This document shows positions 1 through 8,986 of a stretch of DNA of 64,000 nt, piece by piece. Location: the NCBI GenBank assembly GCA_963721725.1, contig CAVRLX010000013.1, positions 91,116-155,115 on the forward strand, given 5' to 3'. Numbering within the stretch: position 1 is the first letter of the stretch; the number at the start of each line of letters is the position of its first letter. The notes beneath the pieces are model-generated. The model saw only the letters and a program-made list of their open reading frames with translations, made no database searches and was not told the DNA's origin. The position numbers were made by a program, and so were the translations under genes. Source of the stretch: RI-153 sp963721725 (GTDB lineage: Bacteria; Chloroflexota; Anaerolineae; Caldilineales; Caldilineaceae).

Positions 1-369
1 GTGTGGAATCAAAGTCGTCTGTAGAAACTCAAGTACGTGTGCCGCTGTTTCGGCGGGGGCCGATCCCCGTGTATCCACAAAGAGATCGGCGTAGCGGCGG
101 GCATGGTGCAGGCGTGCTTCCTCTGTGTCGAACCAGTCTTCGCTCCAAGAGACGTCGGGCCGCCGCTCGCGCTGGGTTGCCAGGTCAGCGTGAAGATAGA
201 TCAAATAGGCGGGCGGGCGGATGCGCTGCCACATGTCGGGCGTCTGGCTATGTTCCTGGCTGGCCGGGCGGGCGTTATAGCCACGCTGGCGCAGCGTGGA
301 AACCAGCGTAGATTTCCCCGATGCACTAATGCCCACCACTTTAATCAACGGCAATGGATCATCTGACAT
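1..369 (-). CDS. P-loop NTPase/kinase-like protein (3' end cut by window edge)
   Basis: The minus strand is open from an ATG at 369 to the window edge (123 codons, no stop). A Walker A motif (GISASGKST) lies at about residues 14-22, followed by TLRQRGYNARP, an arrangement seen in small adenylate-kinase-like P-loop proteins. A region with LIYLHADLATQRERR could be the Walker B/lid area. It probably binds ATP or GTP, but the substrate cannot be read from the fragment. The gene starts 3 bases after the stop of the SpoIIE-like phosphatase, so the two are almost certainly co-transcribed and may form a signalling pair. Confidence 0.75.
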   Translation of the reverse strand, partial: MSDDPLPLIKVVGISASGKSTLVSTLRQRGYNARPASQEHSQTPDMWQRIRPPAYLIYLHADLATQRERRPDVSWSEDWFDTEEARLHHARRYADLFVDTRGSAPAETAAHVLEFLQTTLIPH

Positions 370-372
370 GGG

Positions 373-1086
373 CTAAATTGGAAAGGTAATGGTCATACGG
401 CGCACTTCGCTGCGGGCCGATTGCGCAAGCACCTTGACCACGAGCACAGTGGAATCGTCTTGGGGCCGGTTGCGATCGCGCAGCAGTGCAGCGTCGAGCA
501 GATCGTCGGCCAACTGGCGAGCGGGCAGCGTGCCATCGGGATCAAGCTGGGAAACCATGGTCAGCACGTCCAATGGGTCGTTGTAGCGTGTGCCGGCGTG
601 CAAAATGCCGTCGGTGAAGACGATCACCGTTGTGTCGAGCTGAATCGCAACCTCAGTAATGGCGGGTTTGGTGTTGGGATGAATGCCCACCGCTTCCGTC
701 TCCTCTAGCAGCCATTGCACAGTCTCGCCCTGGCGCACCAATACTGGGCAGCGGCTGTTGCGGCTGATCACAATCGTGTTGGTGACGAGATCGATGCTGA
801 CAATATTCAACTCAGCGCTGACTTGGCCGCGGCGGTGGGTGCGTAGATAGTCATGGGTGGCGCGAGCCACCGCGCCATCGCGCACGCCCTCGGCCAGCAA
901 ACTCATGGCCTTGCGCGCCACCAAGTTGCTAATCGTCTTGGCGCTGCGCCCGCTGCGCTGCCCGTCCACCACAATCATGCTGATGCCGCCGTGGGGGCGC
1001 TCGACAACTTCAACTGTATCGCCACTTTCGCCGCTGGCATACTTCCCGATCTTGGCAACTGCCGTCTGAATTTCTAGATTTTCCAT
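373..1086 (-). CDS. SpoIIE/PP2C-like serine phosphatase
   Basis: The 237-residue protein looks like a minimal PP2C/SpoIIE catalytic domain with no sensor attached. The N-terminal part has VEVVERPHGG then MIVVDGQRSG, matching the metal-binding Asp-Gly region of the family. The C-terminal part has VIVFTDGILHAG and the DDSTVLVVK metal-binding motif. Such enzymes dephosphorylate serine or threonine on partner proteins, often anti-sigma antagonists or STAS proteins. No STAS or kinase partner is visible, but the next gene is a P-loop protein 3 bases downstream. Upstream 1087-1296 has no gene and probably holds the promoter. Confidence 0.8.
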   Translation of the reverse strand: MENLEIQTAVAKIGKYASGESGDTVEVVERPHGGISMIVVDGQRSGRSAKTISNLVARKAMSLLAEGVRDGAVARATHDYLRTHRRGQVSAELNIVSIDLVTNTIVISRNSRCPVLVRQGETVQWLLEETEAVGIHPNTKPAITEVAIQLDTTVIVFTDGILHAGTRYNDPLDVLTMVSQLDPDGTLPARQLADDLLDAALLRDRNRPQDDSTVLVVKVLAQSARSEVRRMTITFPI

Positions 1087-1296
1087 ACACGCTGAAAGGC
1101 AATTGGGGCAGGGTCACGCGTCTTGTGAGCGCTGCGGGTCTTGTTTATACTAAGCAGCGCCACAAAGGACCGTTTTCTGCTCTTTGAAAAATGTCCTTGT
1201 GTACTGCTGCGGAGTATAAGTCAATGGAGGGGATGAGGTTGATGCCGAGCCAGCCCTGAGTTGATCAAATCACCGATGGCCCGCTTTGTCAACCAG

Positions 1297-2829
1297 TTAT
1301 TGCACAGTCAGCGTTACCAGCGCCGGAGCCGAGCGCACCGTGCGGTTGGAATTGCCACTGGCCCCGATGATCTGAAAGGTGTATGACTGTCCCTGGGCAT
1401 CGCCGGGGATGGTGGCGCGCAGGGTAACCGGGATCTGGCCGCCGGGACCAATGCCCACGGAGATGCTAGTTTCGCCGCATGAATTGTCGGGACGGCAGAT
1501 TACCACGCCCCACGGTCCTTGTTTCGCCATGTCGATAAAAATCTCGTCGGCCAGATTGCCAATATTGTTCACCTGAAGTACTACTTGGCAAAGCTGCCCC
1601 ACTGTACACTGCTGCTGATTGCCGCCATCCACCGAAAGTTGCACACCCTGGCGGGGTGGTTCACCGGCGGGCGTGGCTGCACTGCCATTAGGTGTCCAGG
1701 TGGGGGTGGGCGTCAGCACCGGCGTGGGCGTGGGCGTCAGTGTGGGCGTGGGCGAATAGGGGATCACCTGCACGGTGACGGGATAGCTCTTTTCGCTGCC
1801 GTCGAGATTGAGTACCGAGAGCATAAACGTGCCCGTGGCGTTGAGCAAACAGACGCGCTTTTCGCCTTTGCCGTTCACGCCTTGATTGTCCAAAAAGACG
1901 GCGCGTACATGCTCCACTTCCCGATCAAGCGTGGTGCAGCTTTCCGGCGGCAACGATTGATGCGCCGAGCGGAAATCCACAACCGGTTCGGGGAAACCGG
2001 GCGTGGGCGTGGCTGTGACCACAATCACCTGGGGTTCGCCCGGCGTGCTGGTGGGGATGATCACCTCTGGCGTGGGGCGGCGTGTGGGGGCCAAGATGCC
2101 GCCCGGTGTGGTAATGATCACGGCCCCGGCCACCGCCGTTGCCAACGATGGGTCCGCCGGTGCACTGCCATCGGCGCCCGGCTCTTTGGGCGTGGGCGTT
2201 GTGATCACCACGGCTCCCGGCGGCGGCGGTTCCTCCGTGGGCGTGGGCGTCACCGCTTTGGGGAAGGCAAACGTTGGCGTGTTTGTGGGCGTGGCCGCCG
2301 GTGAGATCAGACTCAGCGCAGCGGACGTGGGCGTCACCAAAAGGAAGATCTGCTCAGGCGGCGGCGTGTTTTCCGCCAACGGGCGGCCCAGGCTGATCAC
2401 CCCGCGCCCCACCAATTGCCAGCCTGTATAGGCCGCCACCGAGCCGCCACAGAGCAGAAAGAGCAAAAAGAGCGAGGCCAGCCCGATCCAAAACCCAGGC
2501 CGCGGCCCCCCCTCGGCATAGTCATCCTCGGCGATGAAGTCGTCCAATGCCGATGGTTCCCCGTAAGGGGCGTCGGCATCCACTGTGTAAAGGGGCGAAG
2601 CTGTATGTGCCGTCAGCCGATAGCGCGGGCAGAGCTGATGCCCTTGCCCCAAACAATAGGTGGCTTGATCAATGAGCAACAATTGATCGTCACTTTCCAG
2701 CCCATCGGCAAAAGGATCGACGAGAGCGGTGGCAAAGCAGCAGTTTTCAAAGCTGGGGTATTCCTGGGCTGGGCCACGCCTGTCGTCTTTGCCACGCGTG
2801 CCCAGATAGGAACAGAAGTTGTCTCTCAT
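1297..2829 (-). CDS. Membrane-anchored protein with N-terminal Cys motif and Thr-Pro linkers
   Basis: A 510-residue protein of unknown function. A cytoplasmic N-terminus carries a Cys pattern: CSYLG (residue 6), a CC pair near 30, then YCLGQGHQLCPRY near 58-69. This resembles a short Cys module on other Chloroflexota envelope proteins and may bind a metal or Fe-S cluster. One transmembrane segment (about residues 112-136) follows, then extracytoplasmic Thr-Pro-rich linkers separating small domains. The C-terminal 110 residues look like an Ig/NEW3-like beta domain (VQLSVDGGNQQQC... to VTLTVQ). Its start overlaps the stop of the upstream nucleotidyltransferase gene by 4 bases (ATGA), implying translational coupling. 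Confidence 0.7.
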   Translation of the reverse strand: MRDNFCSYLGTRGKDDRRGPAQEYPSFENCCFATALVDPFADGLESDDQLLLIDQATYCLGQGHQLCPRYRLTAHTASPLYTVDADAPYGEPSALDDFIAEDDYAEGGPRPGFWIGLASLFLLFLLCGGSVAAYTGWQLVGRGVISLGRPLAENTPPPEQIFLLVTPTSAALSLISPAATPTNTPTFAFPKAVTPTPTEEPPPPGAVVITTPTPKEPGADGSAPADPSLATAVAGAVIITTPGGILAPTRRPTPEVIIPTSTPGEPQVIVVTATPTPGFPEPVVDFRSAHQSLPPESCTTLDREVEHVRAVFLDNQGVNGKGEKRVCLLNATGTFMLSVLNLDGSEKSYPVTVQVIPYSPTPTLTPTPTPVLTPTPTWTPNGSAATPAGEPPRQGVQLSVDGGNQQQCTVGQLCQVVLQVNNIGNLADEIFIDMAKQGPWGVVICRPDNSCGETSISVGIGPGGQIPVTLRATIPGDAQGQSYTFQIIGASGNSNRTVRSAPALVTLTVQ

Positions 2830-4376
2830 GAAGAGCGTGCGCGCTCCGCTTGGGGCGGGGATAAATCCAAAAGTTGCGCCGCCAAGGCCAGCGCCTCGTC
2901 GGTGTTTCCAATTTCGCCGACAGCCTGGGCCTCGCTGAGTTGTTCGAGCAACTCCCCGATTTGCCGGCCCGGTTTCAGATTAAAGTGTTGGATCAAGGTG
3001 CTGCCGGTGATCAGCGGTGGCCGTGTAGCTGCGACATTTGCAAAAGTAAACGCCAGCAGCCCATTCACCTGTTCCACATAGCGCGCCCACACCTCGCCCA
3101 AATTTTTGCCGATGGCGTGGCGGTCGGCCAGGGCCAGCAACAGCACATCCACACCTGTGCGCGGGCCAGTGAGGCCGCTGCCTGTGTCGCGGAAAAAGCG
3201 ATGGGCAGAGCGGCGATTGATGGCGCGAACGCCGAAACTGCTCACCAGATTGTGCGGGCGCATGTGATCGGCCAGTACACTTTTACAGACCATCACTTCA
3301 CGGCGGCTGAAGCGCAACTGGCTGAGGCGCGCCTCGGCCAGATCCGCGCTCACAGTTTCGTGATCGAGAAAGCGATAGCGTAGCGTGCCTTCCTCGCTGA
3401 TCTCCTCGGTACGTGTGGCCGGTTTGCCCGTGTCATGAAAAAGCGCATGCCAGACCAGCCAATCGGCGCGGCTGTGACCCGTGGTCAGTGCTTCGGCAAA
3501 GTGGGCGCTTAATTCTGCGCGCCAATGAACCAACATCTCGGCCAGGCTTGGCTCAAGCGGCACAGACGCATCGATCAGCCAATCGCGCAGGTGGGCGGCG
3601 TTGTCCATCACCAGCCGCGTGTGATCGTAGACGTCGAGGTGATGCGGTGGCGACTGTGTCACGCCCACGGTCCCGGCCAGTTCGGGCAGCACTTGGACTA
3701 GCAGCCCCAGTTCGCGCAGTGTCTCCATCACGGCGCCGGGCTGTGTTGCGCTGAGCATCTTCCATAGTTCATCGCGCACGCGTTCATGGCTCACGCCGCG
3801 GATGCTCTCGGTGCGGGCGTGGATCTGCTCGCGCAGTTCTGGCGCAATGGTTAGCCCCAACTTATGGGACAGCCGTACAGCCCGCAACATCCGCACCGGG
3901 TCCTGATCAAGATTGGCGGGATCGAGCGTACGCAGCCTGTGCGCGGCCAGATCATCCACACCCCCGCTGAGATCGATTAAGCGGGGCGGGTGATCGCGGT
4001 AGAGTTCCAGCGCCAGCGAGTTCAGCGTAAAATCCCGGCTTTGCAGATCGTGGGTCAGATCCCCGCGCAGGGCGGAGATGTCACATTCCAGCCGGGTCCC
4101 GTTGTCGTTGATCTTCACCAGCCGTGCTACATCGCGGCTCTCATCCAGCGGATAGTAGGCCCAGCCGATCTGGTCTGCCACGCGCCGCGCCAGATTCAGC
4201 ACCGGCCCCGCCATCACCAGATCAAGATCGGTTACCGCGCCAGCGCGCCCCATGAGATAGTCGCGCACGTTGCCGCCTACGATATAGACAGTGCGCTCAC
4301 TTAGCAGCCCCGCCAGCACGCTTTCAAAGCCGGGAGCCTGCCACGCTTCAATTGTGGGATCGTGTGAATTGGTCAT
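2826..4376 (-). CDS. CCA tRNA nucleotidyltransferase / poly(A) polymerase family protein with HD domain
   Basis: The 516-residue protein belongs to the class II nucleotidyltransferase family that adds CCA (or A) to tRNA 3' ends. The N-terminal catalytic head has VGGNVRDYL and the metal-binding pair in DLDLVM, followed by the RDFTLNSLAL and DQDPVRMLRAVRL segments typical of the family. The C-terminal half contains an HD phosphohydrolase domain (HALFHDTGKP near residue 315), as in HD-type CCA enzymes. Sequence alone does not separate a CCA enzyme from an A-adding one. It heads a two-gene unit with the Cys-motif membrane protein. A 48-base perfect palindrome lies just upstream. Confidence 0.88.
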   Translation of the reverse strand: MTNSHDPTIEAWQAPGFESVLAGLLSERTVYIVGGNVRDYLMGRAGAVTDLDLVMAGPVLNLARRVADQIGWAYYPLDESRDVARLVKINDNGTRLECDISALRGDLTHDLQSRDFTLNSLALELYRDHPPRLIDLSGGVDDLAAHRLRTLDPANLDQDPVRMLRAVRLSHKLGLTIAPELREQIHARTESIRGVSHERVRDELWKMLSATQPGAVMETLRELGLLVQVLPELAGTVGVTQSPPHHLDVYDHTRLVMDNAAHLRDWLIDASVPLEPSLAEMLVHWRAELSAHFAEALTTGHSRADWLVWHALFHDTGKPATRTEEISEEGTLRYRFLDHETVSADLAEARLSQLRFSRREVMVCKSVLADHMRPHNLVSSFGVRAINRRSAHRFFRDTGSGLTGPRTGVDVLLLALADRHAIGKNLGEVWARYVEQVNGLLAFTFANVAATRPPLITGSTLIQHFNLKPGRQIGELLEQLSEAQAVGEIGNTDEALALAAQLLDLSPPQAERARSS

Positions 4377-4394
4377 CGGTGTGCCGCCTCTACC

Positions 4395-4442
4395 AGACCT
4401 TGTTTCCCCGGCCTCTGCGCAGAGGCCGGGGAAACAAGGTCT
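4395..4442. repeat. 48-bp perfect palindrome
   Basis: Two 24-base arms meet with no spacer: AGACCTTGTTTCCCCGGCCT on one side mirrors the other exactly, centred between 4418 and 4419. It lies between the co-directional genes ending at 4518 and starting at 4376. No T-run follows on the minus strand, so it is not a classical intrinsic terminator, although the RNA would form a very stable stem. Confidence 0.9.
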
Positions 4443-4517
4443 TCGTTGCCAGAAAGTGAATTGCGCACATTATACCAGAAGGCCCGACAATCAACGGGAC
4501 GGCGGCCCCGTGGGAAT

Positions 4518-5966
4518 TCAACGCAGGGCAAGGTAGACGAAGAGGGCCGCCAGGAGCGCGGCTAGCAGTGTCAGCAGCAGCAGGCGATTGCGGAGTTTTT
4601 GCGCGAACTGATCATTGGCGCGGATGCGCGCCGACCATTGGATCATCCATCCAGCCACGGCATTGATGCCAGCCAGCAAACTCACGAACAAAATGCCTAC
4701 TTCCAGCCCCCAGATCAGGCGGATCAGCGACCAAACGCAGTAACCCACCAGCAGTCCGTTGAGGAGTGCCCAGAGCAGACGCAATGTGGCTACCACTGGA
4801 TGCTGGCTTGACCATTGGCGGAACTCGCGCCAGCTTTCCCAGAACCAGCCTTCGCCAATCGGCTCGGAGCCGTGGGCCACGTAGGCGTGGGCACGCGGCA
4901 GACAGAGATCGCCGGTGCGCTCGGCGGCGATGACCACTGTCAGCGCCGGTAAACGTGTGGCGGCGGGCAGCGCTTCGTGGTTGCCGTTGGCCCCGCCGCG
5001 CAGTTCCAGGCGTGTCGGGATGTCGCTGATCGCGATCCCTTCCCACAGGGCGGCGGGCAGCGGGCCAGTGTGGATGGTATGCTGTTGGCCGGGCGCAACG
5101 GGTGCATTCACCTGCACTTCCACGCCCTCGCCTGTCAGCCGCACAACAGTCACGGCCACATTGCCATGATTTTCAACGGTGATGGTCAACTCTTGCGCAT
5201 CCCCTGGCTGGCGCTCAATCATAAAGTCGATCTGTTTGTTCAACCGCAACTGTTCTGGATGCGAGAGATGAAAGTTAAACTCTTGATGGAAGCGACAGTC
5301 CAACAGTTCCAACCAATCGGCGGTGTAGTCTTTGAGAATGCCGCCATGTTCGCGGATGGATTTATCGGTGCGCAATTCCTGGGCCACGACGCGCCGCCCG
5401 ATGTATAGCTCCAAAATCGGCTCGAAGGACTGACGCGCTGTTGTGTCCAGCACGGTCTGGCCGATTTTGGTAATGCGCGCGTCCTGGGTCTGCACCACCT
5501 GGCTGCCGCCCGTCTCTTTGAAGCGCGAGACCACAAAGCCAATCGACTCGCCAATGGCATCGCGGAAGGTGTTGAAAAAGTTGCGTAGCGCCCGCCAAAG
5601 CTGGTGATGCAGGCCGGGGTGATAACTGCGCTCGATCTCCTCGGCCCGGCGGCGCTGTTCGTCTGCGCTCAGTTCATCGTGGAAGCGATAGAGCGCCTGC
5701 ATGTTGCCCATGCGATCCTTGAGAAAGAGGATGCTGCTCTCTACATGCCCGGTTTTGTCATGGACGGGGTGGGCATAGCGAACTTCGAGTCCGCTGGAAA
5801 AGACCTGGAGTTGCCCCCAATAGGTGGGCTTGTCCTTAAGTTCCAACGTAACATGAAAATTCTGAAAGTCCTTCAGACAGCGGTCGCGCACCAGCCGGGC
5901 CAGATAGGTGCTGGCAAAGGTGGTGAAAAAGATGAAAAAGAGGGTGAGAAGGAAAATGTTGTCCAT
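4518..5966 (-). CDS. Uncharacterised membrane protein with Sm-like N-terminal region
   Basis: A 482-residue protein of unknown function. An N-terminal transmembrane helix (residues 1-22, ending ARLVRD) is followed by a 60-residue segment, HVTLELKDKPTYWGQLQVF through ESSILFLKD, whose strand pattern resembles an Sm/LSm-type barrel. A central soluble part (about 110-350) contains an Ig-like beta stretch. Three hydrophobic segments lie in the last 100 residues (LLWALLNGLLVGYCVW, GILFVSLLAGINAVAG, LLLLTLLAALLAALFVYL). The Sm-like reading is only a guess from pattern. No operon partner is evident. Confidence 0.6.
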   Translation of the reverse strand: MDNIFLLTLFFIFFTTFASTYLARLVRDRCLKDFQNFHVTLELKDKPTYWGQLQVFSSGLEVRYAHPVHDKTGHVESSILFLKDRMGNMQALYRFHDELSADEQRRRAEEIERSYHPGLHHQLWRALRNFFNTFRDAIGESIGFVVSRFKETGGSQVVQTQDARITKIGQTVLDTTARQSFEPILELYIGRRVVAQELRTDKSIREHGGILKDYTADWLELLDCRFHQEFNFHLSHPEQLRLNKQIDFMIERQPGDAQELTITVENHGNVAVTVVRLTGEGVEVQVNAPVAPGQQHTIHTGPLPAALWEGIAISDIPTRLELRGGANGNHEALPAATRLPALTVVIAAERTGDLCLPRAHAYVAHGSEPIGEGWFWESWREFRQWSSQHPVVATLRLLWALLNGLLVGYCVWSLIRLIWGLEVGILFVSLLAGINAVAGWMIQWSARIRANDQFAQKLRNRLLLLTLLAALLAALFVYLALR

Positions 5967-5979
5967 GAGATCTCAGAAT

Positions 5980-6158
5980 GCGATTGGGTGATTAGGAGAT
6001 TGGGTAGAGTTTTTCAATTATCGTATCTATAGGTCCAGGGTGCGACGCACTCGCCACACAGAATTTCTAGCCAAGTCTTGTCCTGGCGAGTGCGTCGCAC
6101 CAGAACAATTACCAGTTAAATAGTTAATCTCCAATCGCCAATATCTAATCGCTAATTC
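5980..6158. repeat. Nested stuttered hairpin (GATTGG/GATTAG outer arms)
   Basis: Outer arms 5980-6007 (GCGATTGGGTGATTAGGAG) and 6125-6158 (inverted CCAATCGCC...CTAATCGCT) use the GATTRG unit. They enclose the separate dispersed hairpin 6039-6101. The left end of this block is the upstream region of the 4518-5966 gene; the right arm supplies the TAG stop of the CHAT gene. Confidence 0.7.
6039..6101. repeat. Dispersed inverted repeat, copy 1 (GGTGCGACGCACTCGCCA arms)
   Basis: Perfect 18-base arms at 6039-6056 and 6084-6101 with a 27-base loop. The same arms occur at 45760-45823 with a different loop, and some flanking bases (CTAT.AGGTC.AGG) also match. This suggests a REP- or MITE-like dispersed element. 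Confidence 0.85.
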
Positions 6159-8184
6159 CCCCAGTGTACCCGCACGTTGGGATCGGCGTAAAGCGTATAG
6201 GCCAGCCAGGTGGAGTTGCCCGGTTGCAGCGCGCGCACATGCTGGCGAGCGGCGTGGAAAGCCTGTCCCAGCGTGTCACCAGTCCAAAGCGCCCGGTAAA
6301 ACTCTGCCGACACTGCCGCCGCCAGCTTGTCGTTGACCTCCCACAGCGTGCCGATAAAGGCACTGGCGCGCACGTCGACGATCATGCGCTCGGCCCAGCC
6401 GCCCAGCCCGGTAAAGGCAAAGCCGATTTGCGCCGTGTGGCAGGCGTTGAGAAAGACAATCGGGCGCGCTTTGCGCAGGCCGCGCACACGGCTGCCGCGC
6501 AGATCACGCGGGTAGAGTTCGCTCTGCTCGGCCAAGCGAATTGCCGATTTGTCTGGGTCTGTGCCCGTGAAGTTGCCGTGGGTGGCAAAGTGAAGCAATT
6601 CAATGCCGCCCTGCTCAGAGACGCTCTGCACCTCTTGCAGCTTTTGCAGCGGAGCCGGGCCAATGTCCACGCCCCACCGGGCGATCTCGGCAAACGAGGC
6701 GATCTCCTGCTCCACGAAATCCAGATCCAAGGCGGGGGCAACCAGCCGCGCCGCCACAATCTGCACCCGATCCGCCGGGCCAGAGGTCGAGAGCCAGCGG
6801 CAGAGTTGCCAGCCCCCGGCCAGGAAATCGTCGCTATGGTCGTTATCAGCATCATAGGGCTTTGCCAGCTCCCACGGAATCCACGGCTCGTCGCTGACGA
6901 TTAAAAATGATGCAAGTTTGCCTGCCTGACGCAACTCGACCAGTTGCCGATCGGCGGCTTGCAGCGCTGCGGGAAAGAGATCGAGATAGAGATTTTCACC
7001 GCTGGCTTCGAGTTGCGCCAGCGCGCCGGCTTCGTTGGCGCTGCCCTGGGCCAGGCTGCTCAACTCGGCAAACAGTCCGGCCAGATAGCTCTGCGGATTG
7101 GCGGTTTTGAGTTGAACCTCGCCCATGTTGGCGCTATCAAGGTTGGCGGTGGGGCAGTGGAGTTCATAGTGCAAGGTGTTCCCGCTGAGATGTACACGCA
7201 GTTCCACATCGGCGGGTGGCGGCGGATCGGCGCTGATCGCCAGCGCGATGGGGAGCGTGTCGCTGTCAGCCGCCGGCGTGAGCTTGCTCAAAGGCATGGC
7301 TGGGGCGGGCGCGCTTGTCACGTTTGTTTCTAGCTTGAAACTGCCCACCAGCCGCCCTTTGTGGCGAAAATCCACGTTGACGGTGTAAGTGCCCTCAACG
7401 GTACTGGCGGTGAGAAAGAAGATCGCCGGGGTAGATTCGGTGAAACTGTAGACGTCAATCGTCTGCCGCCACTTGTCGGTTCGTTCGTTAAAAGCCGGGG
7501 CGTGGATGATCACGTCTACTTTTTCCGGCGTGTGTGGGTCGGCAAAGTCAACGGGAACGCTGCTGTCAATACGCGTGGATTGCGGTGCGACGGGGGTAAG
7601 TTTTACCACCAGCGGTGCCTCGCTGCCAGGGGCCATGTGTTCGGGGAAATCTACATCGGTGAAAAGGTCCACGGTGAGCGGGGCGGGCGGCGGTGGCATG
7701 GCGGATCGGTGCTGTTCCCCGCCGTTCGCCATTGCCATTTCTCGTTGATCCAGACTATGGAAGAGTTCGAGAATCGAGGGCTGAATCTCTTTGGGGCGTG
7801 CATCGAGTTTGTAAACAGCCCGGCGCAGGTGTCGCCATCTACGATAACCACCGTGGCGAGAAAATTCTCTTCTAACCACGCCTGAATCTCGGCGACAGTT
7901 TCAGCCGTGTCGGTGGGGATCACGCGGTCGGCGGCGGGCAGGGGCAGCATTTCCAGCGTATCGTAGAGAATTTCGTCATCCCCGCTTTGCAGCAGCGGAA
8001 CCAGCGCCGTAAAGGTGCTCACCCGATAGCTGCCATCGGCCAATTGCACCACCAGCCACGCCGTCGCCTCGTTAAAGTCCGATTGCGCCAACTCCCACAA
8101 CGCCCGGCCCAGCGGTGCATCCCCCGGCAGGATGATCACTTCTTTTTCGCACAAGGCATAGAGATCCGCAGGATCGATGGGCAT
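6152..8184 (-). CDS. CHAT-domain protease with N-terminal CBS-like region (one frameshift)
   Basis: Read through one base missing near 7812, this gene encodes about 677 residues. The C-terminal 250 residues form a CHAT caspase-like peptidase: catalytic His in LLHFATHGNF, catalytic Cys in IVFLNACHTAQ, and the closing FIGTLWEVND and LGQAFHAAR segments. The middle (about residues 165-300) is an uncharacterised beta-rich region. The first 130 residues look like a degenerate pair of CBS modules (for example ATVVIVDGDTCAGL), a tentative call. CHAT proteases cleave partner proteins in signalling and cell-death defence. No substrate gene is adjacent; a toxin-antitoxin pair lies 26 bases upstream. The stop codon TAG comes from a repeat arm. 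Confidence 0.82.
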
Positions 8185-8210
8185 GGTGGGCTTCCTTTCG
8201 TTTCAGACCT

Positions 8211-8706
8211 TTAGGATTCTAGCGCGCTGACTAAAGTATCAAAGATTTTATGATTGATACGACCCGCCTTCAGAAGCGCCTGCAATTTTAGAGCGGCCTC
8301 TTGTGTATCGATTAATTCTAGGCGATGGGCTTTAAGAATTTGTCCGGCAATACCAGAAATGGACATTCCCATCTCCAGTGAAATCTGGCGACCGATTGTT
8401 TCTTCAATCAGAAGCGGGAGATTTAACTGAAGTGCCAGTTGAATGGCCTGAATTTCACCTTTGTGCAACCGTTCACCATGCGAAATTAATGTGTTGGCAT
8501 AGGGCTGCTGGACTGTAATCAAGCTTTCTATCTGGTAATAGGTCAGGTACGCTTGGGGAGAATCGAATTCACCCTGACTGAGTTCGTCGAGAACCGCAGG
8601 TGGAACGATGATTTGACTATATAACTGTTTGATAAAGCCAAAGCCTCAGCCATTTTCTCCAGTGTACTCAATGGCCCGTATCACTAACAATGCTTGATTC
8701 TCTCAT
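8211..8706 (-). CDS. DUF3368 PIN-like toxin (two frameshifts)
   Basis: The C-terminal 103 residues are intact and match DUF3368, a VapC-like PIN nuclease family (HKGEIQAIQLALQLNLPLLI, then AGQILKAHRL). Upstream, the family N-terminus can be read only across two one-base deletions near 8674 and 8636: IVSDTG, then PLSTLEKMAEAL, then FIKQLYSQIIVPPAVLDEL. The start ATG at 8706 overlaps the antitoxin stop by 4 bases, the usual arrangement. Expected activity is RNA cleavage. The gene is either decayed or mis-sequenced; an intact copy would be about 165 residues. Confidence 0.75.
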
Positions 8707-8933
8707 GCACGAAGTTCAATCATTACATTTTCATCTTGATCCGACAGAACAGCGAAGCCGAATTCAGGCAACATCTCCTCAAATCGGCGGCGAGAAATTC
8801 CCAGAGACTCACAGGCCTCTCGCTCGGAAAGTTTGCCCAGATTATACAATGTTACGACCAACGTCTGTTTCAAATACAGATGGTTAAAGTGATGCAGAGG
8901 TGCTGTTTCTGGAAATTCAAGTGAAATCAACAT
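8703..8933 (-). CDS. UPF0175-family antitoxin
   Basis: A 76-residue protein matching the UPF0175 antitoxin family: a helix-turn-helix-like core LVVTLYNLGKLSEREACESLGISRRRFEEML, conventionally paired with DUF3368 toxins. It would bind its toxin and probably its own promoter. The intergenic 8934-8986 is presumably the promoter and operator, since this gene opens the two-gene unit. Confidence 0.82.
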   Translation of the reverse strand: MLISLEFPETAPLHHFNHLYLKQTLVVTLYNLGKLSEREACESLGISRRRFEEMLPEFGFAVLSDQDENVMIELRA

Positions 8934-8986
8934 AGGAAATTCTCTACCTCCCCTTGCAATGACCCGTTTCTGGGCTGTGACTGCTT

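Noticed and set aside
1690..2300. GTGGGCGTGGGC-type tandem DNA repeats
   Set aside because: They encode Thr-Pro linkers in the minus-strand protein; low-complexity coding sequence rather than a separate repeat element. The same applies at 44600-44930 and 49300-49620.
1519..2304. Long plus-strand open frame
   Set aside because: Arg/His/Gly-rich shadow of the minus-strand membrane-protein gene with no recognisable domain.
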